Source: a virus. Taken from it: a stretch of 42,968 bases of DNA. The stretch lies in the IMG/VR virus record IMGVR_UViG_3300032516_000059, positions 1 to 42,968 of that record; one strand, 5' to 3'. The position numbers were made by a program, and so were the translations under genes. The notes below the pieces were generated by a model that was not told where the DNA came from, did not search any database, and saw only the letters and a list, made by a program, of their open reading frames with translations. Shown in pieces: positions 9,506 through 18,673 of this stretch; the stretch's first letter is position 1; every line of letters starts with the position of its first letter.

Positions 9506-11316
9506 TTCTTTTTCTCTTGGCCTTCCATGTACTTGGCGCCTTCTGATTTTTCACTCTCTACGTAAGGCTCTATCCTGCCGTCAGGATATCCCATTGCCAG
9601 ATTACCTTCTGCGTCCATCAGCAGAGTTCCTTTTTCAGGAGCCGTGCTTAACTCGGGTATCTTGTTTATTGTAAAGTCCTGTATTGCTTTATGGCTTGCT
9701 TCTATGGGGTTGCCTCCCTTAGCGGCGGTCCCCAGCAGGTTCTTGATGTTTATTACCAGCTCCTCTTCGGTGGCGCCGATACCCTTCATCCTGGATACCA
9801 TTATTTTTACTGCGGCTACCAGAGGCATCATGTTTGTCGTTACGTCCAGCACTGTTCCTATTGCACTCTGTGGCTGTTCTTTTTTACGGATGGTTTCTAT
9901 TCCCTTTATGTTTTTCCTTAGCCCATTCAGCAGGGGAGCCTCATCCCTGTTTACTATCCCGTCTTTGTATGCATCTGCCAGTATCTCCATTGCATACAGG
10001 GCGTCTGTTTTGTCATCTACAAATGCGTTTATCAGGTTCAGGTACTCAGTTAGCTTCTTTGCGTTCTCGGTAAGAGTTAGTTTGCCTACGCCCTTCGTTC
10101 CCCAAGGGACGCCTTGGGTAGTCTGTTTTATATCCCGCTCTAAGTTGTTGCCTATCCTCTTTACGATACCTTCTTTATATTTCAGTAAGGTTTTTAGCGG
10201 AAGACGGCCTTGCTCCTCAGGAATCTCAATTTCTTTTTGTATGTCCGCTAAGGTTATTGTATGGTTGTTTATTTTGGATAAGATATCATCATTGCGAGCT
10301 TCCTGGAATTCCTTGTTCTGCTGGACTTGGATTTGGCTATTGTAGTATATCTTCTGTTGCGATTCCTTGATAGACTTGTTCAGTTCGGTGGTGGGGAGAT
10401 ATCCGAATATACCTTGCTTGCCTTTCTGCAGTTCTGCCATTACCTTAGAATCTTCCTGGCGTACGCTCCTGTCCTGGGCTATAGCCATGTCTACGGCGCG
10501 CTGGCCTATTTTATTGCTTAGGTCTGTATAGGTGGCTGGGGCTATCTTATCTTTTATTCCCTCAAGCATTGTCTTGGCCTGGAGGTAGTTGCCGGTCTGT
10601 TCTATGGCCGCAAGGATAGAGGATTCTGCTACCTCCTTGGCTACTTTCTCATTCTGTATCTCCTGGGTTGCCTTATCGTATCTTCTGTTATATGGCGCTA
10701 TGGTTGCCCTTGCATCTTCTATGGCCATCACAAGTTGCTTGTCGTCTCTTATCAACGAGGCGTCCATTATCTTTTGCTTTATGTTAGATTCTGTGGCGTT
10801 CTTGAAGTCTTCGTCCAGCTGGTTAGCCTCATGGGTGATTACATTGTTGCGAGTGGACATATAATAATTGTCCATCGCTGGGCTTAGTTTGCTTGCTTGG
10901 TATTGGCTGAGACCGCCTAAGTATTGTTTTTTTATCTGGGTTTCGTAGGCCTGGTCCAGCTCTACAGTAGCTCCTTTTGCCTGGCCGAGAGGTCTTAGCA
11001 GTAAGCCTTTCTTGCGAGTTACATCCTGGCCGCCGATCTGTATGGTTTCATCTTCTGGGTTAGTTAGACGATTCTGCAGATCCATGCGGAACGATGTTTC
11101 TCTTTTTATCACTTCTTTATCTTGTGCATCAATAGCCATTTGCTTTATGTGCCCGGCTATCTTTCCTATCGCTGCGCCCATATTCTGGGTTGCTTCCCCT
11201 ATATTCGCACCGAATGCGTCAGGAATTACTCTCGGCATGGTTACATTGGGAGTTTGAATCGGGTCTATGTGCGGAGTTCCTATTTTTACTCGTTCTTCAT
11301 ATGTAGGTACTTTCAT
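9502..11316 (-). CDS. Internal core protein, T7 gp15-like
   Basis: A 604-residue, largely helical, charged protein whose opening (PTYEERV, then a stretch ending in IGEATQNMGAAIGKIAGHIKQ) and alpha-helical body resemble the gp15-type internal virion proteins of podoviruses. Those form part of the ejection conduit across the periplasm. It lies between a gp14-like gene and the giant protein, overlapping the latter by four bases, the T7 order gp14-gp15-gp16. No enzymatic motif is visible. Assignment rests on position, size and helical composition; sequence similarity to T7 itself looks weak. Confidence 0.65.
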   Translation of the reverse strand: MKVPTYEERVKIGTPHIDPIQTPNVTMPRVIPDAFGANIGEATQNMGAAIGKIAGHIKQMAIDAQDKEVIKRETSFRMDLQNRLTNPEDETIQIGGQDVTRKKGLLLRPLGQAKGATVELDQAYETQIKKQYLGGLSQYQASKLSPAMDNYYMSTRNNVITHEANQLDEDFKNATESNIKQKIMDASLIRDDKQLVMAIEDARATIAPYNRRYDKATQEIQNEKVAKEVAESSILAAIEQTGNYLQAKTMLEGIKDKIAPATYTDLSNKIGQRAVDMAIAQDRSVRQEDSKVMAELQKGKQGIFGYLPTTELNKSIKESQQKIYYNSQIQVQQNKEFQEARNDDILSKINNHTITLADIQKEIEIPEEQGRLPLKTLLKYKEGIVKRIGNNLERDIKQTTQGVPWGTKGVGKLTLTENAKKLTEYLNLINAFVDDKTDALYAMEILADAYKDGIVNRDEAPLLNGLRKNIKGIETIRKKEQPQSAIGTVLDVTTNMMPLVAAVKIMVSRMKGIGATEEELVINIKNLLGTAAKGGNPIEASHKAIQDFTINKIPELSTAPEKGTLLMDAEGNLAMGYPDGRIEPYVESEKSEGAKYMEGQEKKK

Positions 11317-11329
11317 AGTGAGTACTCCT

Positions 11330-11929
11330 TTATGAGGTTACTTTTAGCGCGCCCATGCCAGCCATTGAACCAGCGGTTGCGAGTAGAGTACCTGCCGTGT
11401 TTATATTGGCTGCCTTGCGCGCATTCTTAGCTGCTACTCCATAACCTACGGCTTCGGATTCTAATGACCAGGCTTTAAACTTGGTTTCTTCTCCGAGCGC
11501 CCATATTCCTTTTTTAGCACGGTCTTTTATTTCCCAGCTCCTCATGTCTGCGTTAAAGCGTATCGCTATCTCATCCATCTTGGATTTATCAAAGGTATCT
11601 GCGGCGATATCGGCAGCCGTTACTCCGCCTATTCCCAGCGTGCCTACGGTCGCTCTCTGTTGTCCTGCGATTTTGGCTACCTGCCGGAATAAAGCCTTGG
11701 ATTCTTCAGCTGCGGCTCCCTGCACTCCAGTGATGTTGGCTACGGCTGTTTCTTCCAGCGACTTCTTCTGTTCCTCAGCGTATTTCCTGGTGATGGCGGC
11801 CTGTTGCTGGGACAGGTATTGCTGGTATTGATACATCTTGGCGGTCGCCTTGCCTTGCGCATATTGCCCGTAGGCAGTTACAGCGCCCGATACAGCGATC
11901 ATAGATACTGCTACGATTACCCAGCTCAT
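11330..11929 (-). CDS. Internal virion protein, T7 gp14-like
   Basis: A 199-residue protein with a hydrophobic N terminus (residues ~2-20, VIVAVSMIAVSGAVTAYGQ), a long Gln/Ala/Lys-rich helix and Gly/Ala-rich segments. This is the usual make-up of gp14-type ejection proteins that form the outer-membrane part of the DNA channel. The start overlaps the stop of the preceding cupin-like gene by four bases. The family call is from layout and composition. Confidence 0.65.
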   Translation of the reverse strand: MSWVIVAVSMIAVSGAVTAYGQYAQGKATAKMYQYQQYLSQQQAAITRKYAEEQKKSLEETAVANITGVQGAAAEESKALFRQVAKIAGQQRATVGTLGIGGVTAADIAADTFDKSKMDEIAIRFNADMRSWEIKDRAKKGIWALGEETKFKAWSLESEAVGYGVAAKNARKAANINTAGTLLATAGSMAGMGALKVTS

Positions 11930-12402
11930 TTGGTCTCCTCTGTTATTTTAAATGCCTCTTTAAATAGTTTATCCATATGTTCTTGGTCAAATTCTGCGTA
12001 TGATTTAGAGATGATCTCCTCTTCTATCTTTACCAGATCCGTCTCTTGAGTTACGTGTATGGTTACCCATATGGTGTCTTCATGGATATATAGCACTCGT
12101 TTTGTGCCGGCTTTGGTTACGCCGTAGTATGGGGCCTTGATCCTGACTATCCCCTCTTCTGTGAATACAGAGACATCGCCTTTCATCACAAAGTAGGGAT
12201 GGGTTATTTTGTGTAGTTTAGATACTATCAGCATGCCTTTGGGCATAAATATTTCTCGGACATAAGCGCCGTCTACAAAGGTGTGCTTCAGAGGAAAGCA
12301 GTCTCCGCGCATAGCTCCTGGGATACTTTCTATGGCGGCCTGCATGGTAAGTATTTTTGTTCTTACCATCATAGGGTTAGGTTTTATTTTTAGGTCGTTC
12401 AT
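11926..12402 (-). CDS. Cupin-like podovirus protein of unknown function
   Basis: A 158-residue protein with a beta-rich core (FPLKHTFVDGAYVREIFMPKG, then LHKITHPYFVMKGDVSVFTEEG, then a YHYG-like stretch) that reads like a single-domain cupin. Small cupin-like proteins often sit beside gp13-like genes in podoviruses, but their role (virion or virion assembly) is not settled. It is coupled by four-base overlaps to the gp13-like gene before it and the gp14-like gene after it, so it belongs to the tail-core operon. The cupin metal-binding set is incomplete by eye, so it may not be an enzyme. Confidence 0.55.
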   Translation of the reverse strand: MNDLKIKPNPMMVRTKILTMQAAIESIPGAMRGDCFPLKHTFVDGAYVREIFMPKGMLIVSKLHKITHPYFVMKGDVSVFTEEGIVRIKAPYYGVTKAGTKRVLYIHEDTIWVTIHVTQETDLVKIEEEIISKSYAEFDQEHMDKLFKEAFKITEETK

Positions 12403-12887
12403 CTTTTAAATGTGAAGTATTGAAAAGGTGCTTGTTCTATGCCGTATGGCACTACAGGTCCTATTTCTGCCCTGCACCACTTCAGCCATCTTATTGATTG
12501 AGTGTTGTTTATGTCCACGTAGTTCTCAAGTATCGGATAAAAGCTCAGCATCAGGTTTATAAAATATCTCGAGTGTTTTAAGAACGCTCTTTGTATCTGC
12601 TCTAAATCCGGGGATGCCAGGAGCCATATCGTAGCTGTGTTTCCGGTTATGGTGAGCGGCACTATACCGAACATCCCCACTGGCTTTTCGTTATGCTCTA
12701 TGGTGAAGCAGAGGATGGAGTGCGTGAATTCGTATAGCAGGCCATCTTCCGGGGTCCTGTGGTGAGATTTCCATATTTCGTTTATATCGGATAGTCGGAG
12801 GTTGGGGGCGAGCTCAAATACATCTTCTACCTTGGCATCCCTGACTACCGCAAGTTTTGTCTTATAGTAGAGTTTGGTTGTCTGCAT
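12399..12887 (-). CDS. T7 gp13-like (GNAT-fold) protein
   Basis: A 162-residue protein with an acetyltransferase-like fold: the EKPVGMFGI segment, strand TATIWLLASPDLE, a helix with RAFLKHSRYFINLM, and a WLKWCRAEIGP segment near the C terminus. This matches the Gp13/DUF2833 type found in T7-like phages, where gp13 is needed for virion morphogenesis. It shares its start base region with the stop of the nozzle-like gene and overlaps the cupin-like gene by four bases. Catalytic acetyltransferase activity is unlikely to be its role. Confidence 0.7.
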   Translation of the reverse strand: MQTTKLYYKTKLAVVRDAKVEDVFELAPNLRLSDINEIWKSHHRTPEDGLLYEFTHSILCFTIEHNEKPVGMFGIVPLTITGNTATIWLLASPDLEQIQRAFLKHSRYFINLMLSFYPILENYVDINNTQSIRWLKWCRAEIGPVVPYGIEQAPFQYFTFKR

Positions 12888-15811
12888 TATAATACTTTCG
12901 ATGTGCCACCTATAGTCACGGTTGGTATCAGTGCTGCTATGGTTACAGGAAGAGGGTCGAGTTGACGGTAAAACATCCGTCCGCCGTCCGCATACCCTCC
13001 TGATAAACTTTCTGCATGATCGCCTGAGAATAACTCAAGCGGGTCGTCATATGTAGACCTTGTAGTTGCCGCTATCTCGAACAGGTCGTTTTCGTTTGGC
13101 CCTAACCAGCCGCCCCTTGAGTTTAGGAATCTTATTATTACGCTGGAGATTTTAACTTTTCTGCCTTGGGCTGTTCCGTCCGGCAAGTTTACCTCTACAT
13201 TTAAGGTTTCCATATCTGCGATATAAGGCAGACCTACTTGCACTACGCTGTAATCTGCCCCGAGGGATATCGCTCCGCTAACCACTATTTTTCTGGCAAG
13301 TACATTACCGTCAGCTAATACAGATACAGTACAGCCTTCAAGATGATCCAACCCTATTATCGTGGCGGTAGGCGCTCCATCATAAGTTATACCGCAGTCT
13401 ACGAAGAACTGATCCTCGGGCTCTGCGGATACCATGCGTTGAGCCATTCTTTCTATATAGCGATTACCGCCTCTGTTTACCGATACCCAGAGCTCATCAT
13501 ATCCGCTACCTCTTATTGTGCATAATGATTCGAAGCTGGCTTCTAAGGCTGTGGCTACCCAGTTGCCAGCCGCTAAGTCTACAGCAAAAGATGCGTCGGC
13601 TGTATGACCGATCTTACACAGATAAGTCGCATCTTCGTATTCTACCCAGTTTCCTGCTACATATGCGGTTCCTGTTACCCAGGGTAGTGCGTCGGAGCGA
13701 TAGGTATCGTGCCAGGACCAGGCTATGATCTCCTGCTCGCGCATGTAGGTCATTGACAGCAACAGACCGTCGTTTCTTATTGCCCAGACTATCTTGTCCG
13801 GGTTCTGCTGGTATGCCATGTCTACTATGGTGTGTCCTGTGAATAGATGGTTTGAGAATATGGTCAGGTCTGCGCCTTCGAAGGTATCTGATGTCAGCAC
13901 AAAACCAAGGTCTCTCATGATTGAGCCGGTGGATTGGATATATATTGCGCGGTTACCTACCAGGAGCGGCCTTATACCATAGGAACCTTCCCAGCCGTGC
14001 ACTTTGTTGTACACGGATGTTGGGGATATCGGTCCGGAGCTTGAGCGGATACTGCACTCATTTGATAAGGTTAAGGCTACCAGTTCACCAAGAGGTACGA
14101 GTCCGTTTATGCCGTTTACTTTTCTTGATGGTAGAGGGCTTGATATCGCATCGGAGTCTACCAGAGGAGAGCTTCTTGAGAAATCCGTATAATCCCCTGT
14201 CTGGGTCATCCAGTATGTCTGGGGTTCATCGTAGGTATTGGCGAATACCAGGCGATCCTCGGGATGAAACTCTACCACTGCAGGCCAGCCCCGGTAGTCG
14301 CTCCAGCTGCCTTCAGCCCAGTCTATGGTGTCAGTTGTCGCTCCGCAGTTTCTTAGTACGTCTGCCGTTGCTGTTGCTCCACCTGCGGCTACTGCGGTTA
14401 TCTTCACTATGCCGTTTTGGTAGTATGGGTCTGAGGTCAGGTTTGCATTACAGGTTCCGCTTGTATCTGCGGTACAGTTCAGCCTAACCAGGAATGGGTC
14501 GGCGTTATCAGACATATCTTCCGTTCCGTAGGTGTTGGCATTGAAGTCATCAGCAGAGGAGAATTCTCGAAGCATGGTCCAGGTTGAACCACCGTCTGTT
14601 GATTTTTCTATCCTTATGGTCATTGTCCAGGTACCGTGGGTTATTAGTCGCCAGGTTCCTCCGCAGGTTATTGAGCCTGTGGCTCCTGTTCCGGTTATAC
14701 CTACAGTTAAGGCCTGCCCCTCGATGTAGTGGATGAGTTTCCATATAGAGCCGACATGGTAGGCATCAAAAGTAAATCCTGTGGCGGTGAGGGTTTTCCC
14801 TGTGCCGGTTACGGCGGATATCTTAAGAAGATTTGATTCATCAACGTTACCAAGCATAAATGGTCCGCCTTGGTAGTCATAGGCGTTCGCTTCCCAGTTT
14901 AGGTCGGCGTGCCTCTCTATTTGCATGGGGGCATGATCTGGATGAGTTACATATAGTACGTCTGCGGATTGGGTATAGTTTAGCTCTCTCAGCTCGTCTT
15001 CAGCGTAGGGAGTTGCTATTTCATACATAGCTTGGTTGGTCCAGTAGGTTGTTTCTGCCGGAGGAAAGTGGTTGGTGTTTTCTGCTGCTCCTGCTGATGC
15101 GAGTATGCAGGTATATAGTTTAGCGTTGGCGGTCAGGGCTGTGGCGCCCAGAGTTACGCCTGCTGTGGGCCTGGCTGCGGCGTAGGCGGCGTTCTCGGTT
15201 ACATACCAGTCGTCAATAGAGGCGTTTGCGGCTCTTAGAGCTGCTTGGATCAGGGATGCCTTGTTTTTAGCGGCCGTGGCATTAGCCAGGCTTATGGTTA
15301 TCAGTCCTGCCACATAAGTCACGGCCAGAGTATCACCTGCAGCTATCGCTACGGCTACAGTCTTTCCGGTTACGCTTTCTCCGTATGGAGCAGATACATG
15401 CAGTCTTTTTGTAGTTCCGCAGTTCAGGGATATATATGGGCCTACCTTTACGAAGTTTACCGCATCGGTTGTGTAGGAGGTTACTGGATTGAAATTTGCG
15501 GCATCGGTTGCCGTGTATAATATCGGGGCGCCGTTCTTGTAGAACCGGCAATAATATTCCCCGAATTCTATTACATAGGCTTGAGTGGTTGAGAATTCAA
15601 AGGGAATCACTCGGATCGCCTTGTTGGCGGTTTTCCCTGTGGCTATGTACTTAAAGCCCGGACGGTTAGAGATACCTCCATGGGGGTGGATTATGAAGTT
15701 CCTCAGCTTGCGGGCGCCTATGGCGTACTTGGCTAAGTCAACGCGCGAATATAGCGAAGGGGCGAATTCTCCTCCCGAGAACGACGGCTTTATTCCTGTG
15801 ACTGGTTGCAT
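12887..15811 (-). CDS. Large tail nozzle/tail tubular B-like protein
   Basis: A 974-residue protein opening with KPSFSGGEFAPSLYSRVDLAKYA and ...HPHGGISNRPGFKYI (each shown in part), the hallmark start of the podovirus tail proteins placed after tail tubular protein A. Residues ~150-230 and ~340-460 look like inserted Ig-like or carbohydrate-binding beta domains (Ala/Thr/Gly-rich, e.g. WTMTIRIEKSTDGGSTWTM). The body from ~540 on (PSRKVNGINGLVPLGELVAL) carries the conserved nozzle core. It probably closes the tail tip and takes part in surface contact. T7 gp12 is ~790 residues, so this version is longer, consistent with the inserted domains. Confidence 0.8.
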   Translation of the reverse strand: MQPVTGIKPSFSGGEFAPSLYSRVDLAKYAIGARKLRNFIIHPHGGISNRPGFKYIATGKTANKAIRVIPFEFSTTQAYVIEFGEYYCRFYKNGAPILYTATDAANFNPVTSYTTDAVNFVKVGPYISLNCGTTKRLHVSAPYGESVTGKTVAVAIAAGDTLAVTYVAGLITISLANATAAKNKASLIQAALRAANASIDDWYVTENAAYAAARPTAGVTLGATALTANAKLYTCILASAGAAENTNHFPPAETTYWTNQAMYEIATPYAEDELRELNYTQSADVLYVTHPDHAPMQIERHADLNWEANAYDYQGGPFMLGNVDESNLLKISAVTGTGKTLTATGFTFDAYHVGSIWKLIHYIEGQALTVGITGTGATGSITCGGTWRLITHGTWTMTIRIEKSTDGGSTWTMLREFSSADDFNANTYGTEDMSDNADPFLVRLNCTADTSGTCNANLTSDPYYQNGIVKITAVAAGGATATADVLRNCGATTDTIDWAEGSWSDYRGWPAVVEFHPEDRLVFANTYDEPQTYWMTQTGDYTDFSRSSPLVDSDAISSPLPSRKVNGINGLVPLGELVALTLSNECSIRSSSGPISPTSVYNKVHGWEGSYGIRPLLVGNRAIYIQSTGSIMRDLGFVLTSDTFEGADLTIFSNHLFTGHTIVDMAYQQNPDKIVWAIRNDGLLLSMTYMREQEIIAWSWHDTYRSDALPWVTGTAYVAGNWVEYEDATYLCKIGHTADASFAVDLAAGNWVATALEASFESLCTIRGSGYDELWVSVNRGGNRYIERMAQRMVSAEPEDQFFVDCGITYDGAPTATIIGLDHLEGCTVSVLADGNVLARKIVVSGAISLGADYSVVQVGLPYIADMETLNVEVNLPDGTAQGRKVKISSVIIRFLNSRGGWLGPNENDLFEIAATTRSTYDDPLELFSGDHAESLSGGYADGGRMFYRQLDPLPVTIAALIPTVTIGGTSKVL

Positions 15812-15828
15812 GGGTTATGGGTCTCCTT

Positions 15829-16731
15829 TTAGAAGAAGTTAAGGGGCCATTCCTGGCCCCTTAACTTAAGTATCTTTAGACAGGTATCTCTTCCCAGGTT
15901 ACTGAATAGCCCATAACCATCGCTGCCATTCCAAGTTACTACATCCCCGGGGACATAGATTATATTTGAATTATATGGTTCGTCAATATACAGCGCTTCC
16001 CTTAAACCTTCATCGCTTACAGTTTGTTCAAGGGTTACATTTCTCTGTAATAGAGTGCTGGTTGCACCTACGGTAGCTGTTCCTGAAACGGAGACAGCAG
16101 TCTGATGAGATAGCGGAGCAAATGAGGCAGTTAGCATTGCCTCTGCTTTACCTGTGGTCGCTGCTGTAAATACTACCTTAAAAAATATTATGCCGGCAAC
16201 ATTAGCGGTAAATATACCGACTGCAGTTGCAGAAACTACGGAAGCCGAAGTCGCTGCCAAATTCGCTTTACAGGTCCAGGCATACCAAGTTGCTCCGTCT
16301 ATCGAAGCATAAAACGATACCGTCCCTGTCCATGTCCCCATAAGTTGTATCCCCACGACTCCATGTCCGTTGAGAGTAATCATTACTTCATCATTCGCCC
16401 TGCTCATTCTACCGTATACGATAGTCGGGGATGGAATAACCGATTCAACTCTTACTCTACCTTTATTGGTTAGATCCTGGCTCCCCAGAAGAGCATGGAG
16501 GAGGGTGTCGAAGGTTAGGATTTCTCTTACAGGATAATTCGGGGATTCTTTTTCGTGCTGTTGCAGAGGACCCTGATCACCACAAATTGAATTTCCTGGG
16601 TTGGTGTTTTTTGATAACTCTTCAATGCTGGATTTTATATCAGCTAAGTTACCGTCCTCTTTGGCGGGGTTGATGATCTCCCCAAGTGCATTCTTTAGGT
16701 ATGATATTACTCCCTGAAGCGGATTCGGCAT
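15829..16731 (-). CDS. Putative tail-associated structural protein
   Basis: A 300-residue protein not firmly recognised. The N-terminal ~75 residues are polar. Residues ~120-215 form a beta-rich domain (GVVGIQLMGTWTGTVSFYAS, DGATWYAW, then Thr/Ala-rich strands) of the kind repeated in phage tail-fibre and baseplate accessory proteins that display on virions. The start is an ATG directly after the TAA of the upstream gene, with GAGG five bases before it. It lies between the tail tubular A-like and nozzle-like genes, so a tail decoration or fibre-anchor role is likely. Confidence 0.55.
   Translation of the reverse strand: MPNPLQGVISYLKNALGEIINPAKEDGNLADIKSSIEELSKNTNPGNSICGDQGPLQQHEKESPNYPVREILTFDTLLHALLGSQDLTNKGRVRVESVIPSPTIVYGRMSRANDEVMITLNGHGVVGIQLMGTWTGTVSFYASIDGATWYAWTCKANLAATSASVVSATAVGIFTANVAGIIFFKVVFTAATTGKAEAMLTASFAPLSHQTAVSVSGTATVGATSTLLQRNVTLEQTVSDEGLREALYIDEPYNSNIIYVPGDVVTWNGSDGYGLFSNLGRDTCLKILKLRGQEWPLNFF
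15836..15867 (-). terminator. Perfect 14-bp hairpin inside the 3' end of the 15829-16731 gene
   Basis: AAGTTAAGGGGCCA at 15836-15849 and its exact complement at 15854-15867 enclose a four-base loop (TTCC on the plus strand). The stem encodes the last residues KLRGQEWPLNF and ends six bases before the stop codon. Only a short pyrimidine run (CTTCT) follows on the minus strand, so it may be a weak terminator, an RNA-stability element or a processing site between two late genes. Confidence 0.55.
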
Positions 16732-17064
16732 TTATACCTCTACGATGGTTGTCCTTAGGTTATCTACTCCTCCAGATATTGGTCCTCCGGCTGCCTCTAA
16801 TATGCTTTTGCTCTTAGCCGCCTCAGTCTTTGCTACCTCTCCTTCTTTGGCCTCAAAGGTTATGCGCTGAGACCATTTTGTGTTTTCTATGCCGCAGACC
16901 CTGCCTTTTAGTTTTATCTCTACCTCGTCATCAAGGTCTAAGCCTAAGCCCTCTACTACCGACAGGGGCAGGCTCACCTCGGGGTATTTTATTTTGTTCT
17001 TCTGCGCTTCAGGGCTTGTCGGGCTGTCGTATATATTTTTATCTTTCTCACCTAAGCTTTTCAT
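16732..17064 (-). CDS. Small conserved-looking protein in tail module, function unknown
   Basis: A 110-residue protein whose central part (VSLPLSVVEGLGLDLDDEVEI, shown whole would run on as a beta segment) reads like an AbrB/MazE-type swapped-hairpin strand pair: a polar loop then a DEVEIKLKGRV strand. The rest is charged and Ala/Gly-rich. Its place between tail tubular A-like and structural genes argues for a virion or assembly role rather than regulation. No enzymatic motif. Confidence 0.45.
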   Translation of the reverse strand: MKSLGEKDKNIYDSPTSPEAQKNKIKYPEVSLPLSVVEGLGLDLDDEVEIKLKGRVCGIENTKWSQRITFEAKEGEVAKTEAAKSKSILEAAGGPISGGVDNLRTTIVEV

Positions 17065-17078
17065 TTGGTCTCCTCTGT

Positions 17079-17687
17079 TTAGCCCCGGGAGTCTACGATA
17101 TCAGACTTCTCGTTGGATTCGTGGGCTTTGTTACTTTCATATGAGCTGTGCCTGTGAGCCTCACTGCATAAGGTGTTAAATATCGTCAGCTGGTCTTTTG
17201 CCATGTCCTTGTCTCCGCTTAGGGGCATCGCCAGTTCTGCGGCCAGCCTGTGCGATAGGGTGGTTATAAAGAAGCTGTCGAATTTTGTTACATCAGCTAC
17301 GAGGTAGGTGTACTCTGCATATGCGGTCTCGCAGTCTGTCACTATTATGTTCTGGTTGGTCGTAGGGTCATAGAGTACTTCAAATTTTTCTCCTACATCC
17401 TGGTCAAGAGTGCCGGCGTTGAATACCAGGCGCACGGCTACGCATTGGGCTGGCATAGCATAGGCGTATTCGTATATCAGCGGGGTGTAGGTGGCTACCT
17501 CCGCCAGGGCTACCTGCGTTTTGGCGAAGCCCCAGTTGTATCCTCGCAGGGTCTCTTTAAGTACGAAATCCCAGGCGCGCAGTGCGGCTTGGCATTGAAC
17601 AGTTACCTCTACCAGAGATTGGATGGGCTTCGCTGCTACGTGCGATAGAGAAAGATTTATTATGCTTACTTGGGTTGGGGCAGACAT
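17079..17687 (-). CDS. Tail tubular protein A (T7 gp11-like adaptor)
   Basis: A 202-residue protein with the family pattern INLSLSHVAAKPIQSLVE, a cluster of Cys/Ala ahead of AWDFVLKETLRGYNWGFAK, then YEYAYAMPAQCVAVRLVF and a C-terminal helix with SHRLAAELAMPLSGD. This family forms the ring between portal and nozzle. Its start overlaps the end of the O-antigen-ligase-like gene by 22 bases, suggesting translational coupling. The C-terminal tail is unusually rich in Ser, Glu, His and Asn. Confidence 0.85.
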   Translation of the reverse strand: MSAPTQVSIINLSLSHVAAKPIQSLVEVTVQCQAALRAWDFVLKETLRGYNWGFAKTQVALAEVATYTPLIYEYAYAMPAQCVAVRLVFNAGTLDQDVGEKFEVLYDPTTNQNIIVTDCETAYAEYTYLVADVTKFDSFFITTLSHRLAAELAMPLSGDKDMAKDQLTIFNTLCSEAHRHSSYESNKAHESNEKSDIVDSRG

Positions 17688-18634
17688 GTTTTCTCCTTTA
17701 TTTTTCGTTCACAGTAGGACAGGAATGCTATCCATATCAGCACTGTGTTCGCTACCCTTGTAGGAAAGTGAATGCTCATATCTATTGTTATCAATGACAG
17801 GCATATCAGCAGTAGCTTTTCTTTTCGTAAGCGATAGAATAAAAAGCCTAACGCGCCTATCATAAATACAAAGCCGGGGTATCCGCATTCAAATAATACC
17901 TGCAGGAAATCGTTGTGTGCGGTTACCCAGGACCAAGTCTTCAAGCCCGATAGAGGAAAGAATATATCTTTGTATGTGCCGATGCCCCAGCCCGCTATGG
18001 GGTGTTGGTTGGCAAGTTTAATTGTGATATCCCAGACTGGTAGCCTGCTGGCCAGGGGGTTATGGAGAATTGGGTCGGTGTAAATACATAGAATTAGGAC
18101 GAGTGATAGAACCGACAGTAGGACGGCTTTCCAGCTTATTCCTTTTATCGCTATTATCAATGCCAGTGCTACCAGGAGAAAACTTTCCGTCTGCATTCGG
18201 CTTCCTATTACTCCGTGCGATATTATTGTCTTGCCGGCGGAGAAGTTTAGCAGGCTGTCCTTGCCTAAGAATTGCATGGCCATAAAGAATATATTGAAAG
18301 CTACGAGGGCGAGTACGGCCTTGAATATGATATTCCAGTCCTTGATCCTGGTGCATAGGATATAAAAATAACAGCAGGCCATCAGGTTTACGTAGGCGGT
18401 GAATGCTATGTAGGGGGCTCGGCTGATAAAACAGTTTATCAGGGCTCCGATGGCTATCGCTTTTATGAATAAGTTGGTCTTGAGGAAGAGTATGCAGAAA
18501 CCAGCGAAGCTCGCCAGCACTGCCATCATTACCCAGAGGTGGAAGTTCGGGTTGGGTATATGAAATGGTATCGGCGGTATGAGTGCATAAAAAATTATCA
18601 GCGTAGCGACGCCGTAGGCCTTTATTTTATCCAT
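17666..18634 (-). CDS. O-antigen ligase/polymerase-like membrane protein (Wzy_C family)
   Basis: A polytopic protein of ~322 residues with about nine or ten hydrophobic segments. The family signature lies at ~215-275: SRLPVWD, then HPIAGWGIGTYKD, then the loop with AHNDFLQVLFECGYPG. WaaL/Wzy proteins join O-antigen to lipid A core or polymerise it at the periplasmic face of the inner membrane. Phage versions usually alter host surface polysaccharide to block superinfection. I start at ATG 18634 (an in-frame TTG lies six bases upstream); no clear Shine-Dalgarno is visible, and the start falls right behind a terminator hairpin. Sitting between capsid and tail genes it behaves like a moron gene. 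Ligase versus polymerase cannot be told. Confidence 0.75.
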   Translation of the reverse strand: MDKIKAYGVATLIIFYALIPPIPFHIPNPNFHLWVMMAVLASFAGFCILFLKTNLFIKAIAIGALINCFISRAPYIAFTAYVNLMACCYFYILCTRIKDWNIIFKAVLALVAFNIFFMAMQFLGKDSLLNFSAGKTIISHGVIGSRMQTESFLLVALALIIAIKGISWKAVLLSVLSLVLILCIYTDPILHNPLASRLPVWDITIKLANQHPIAGWGIGTYKDIFFPLSGLKTWSWVTAHNDFLQVLFECGYPGFVFMIGALGFLFYRLRKEKLLLICLSLITIDMSIHFPTRVANTVLIWIAFLSYCERKIKEKTCLPQPK

Positions 18635-18637
18635 TAG

Positions 18638-18666
18638 CAAAAGGGCCGCTTTTTAGGCGGCCCCTT
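18638..18666 (-). terminator. Intrinsic terminator after the capsid-module genes
   Basis: On the minus strand AAGGGGCCGC and GCGGCCCTTT pair (one G:U) around the loop CTAAAAA and are followed by TTTT. It begins eight bases past the stop of the 18674-19135 gene and ends just before the O-antigen-ligase-like start, so part of late transcription probably stops here. Confidence 0.7.
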
Positions 18667-18673
18667 ACCTTTG

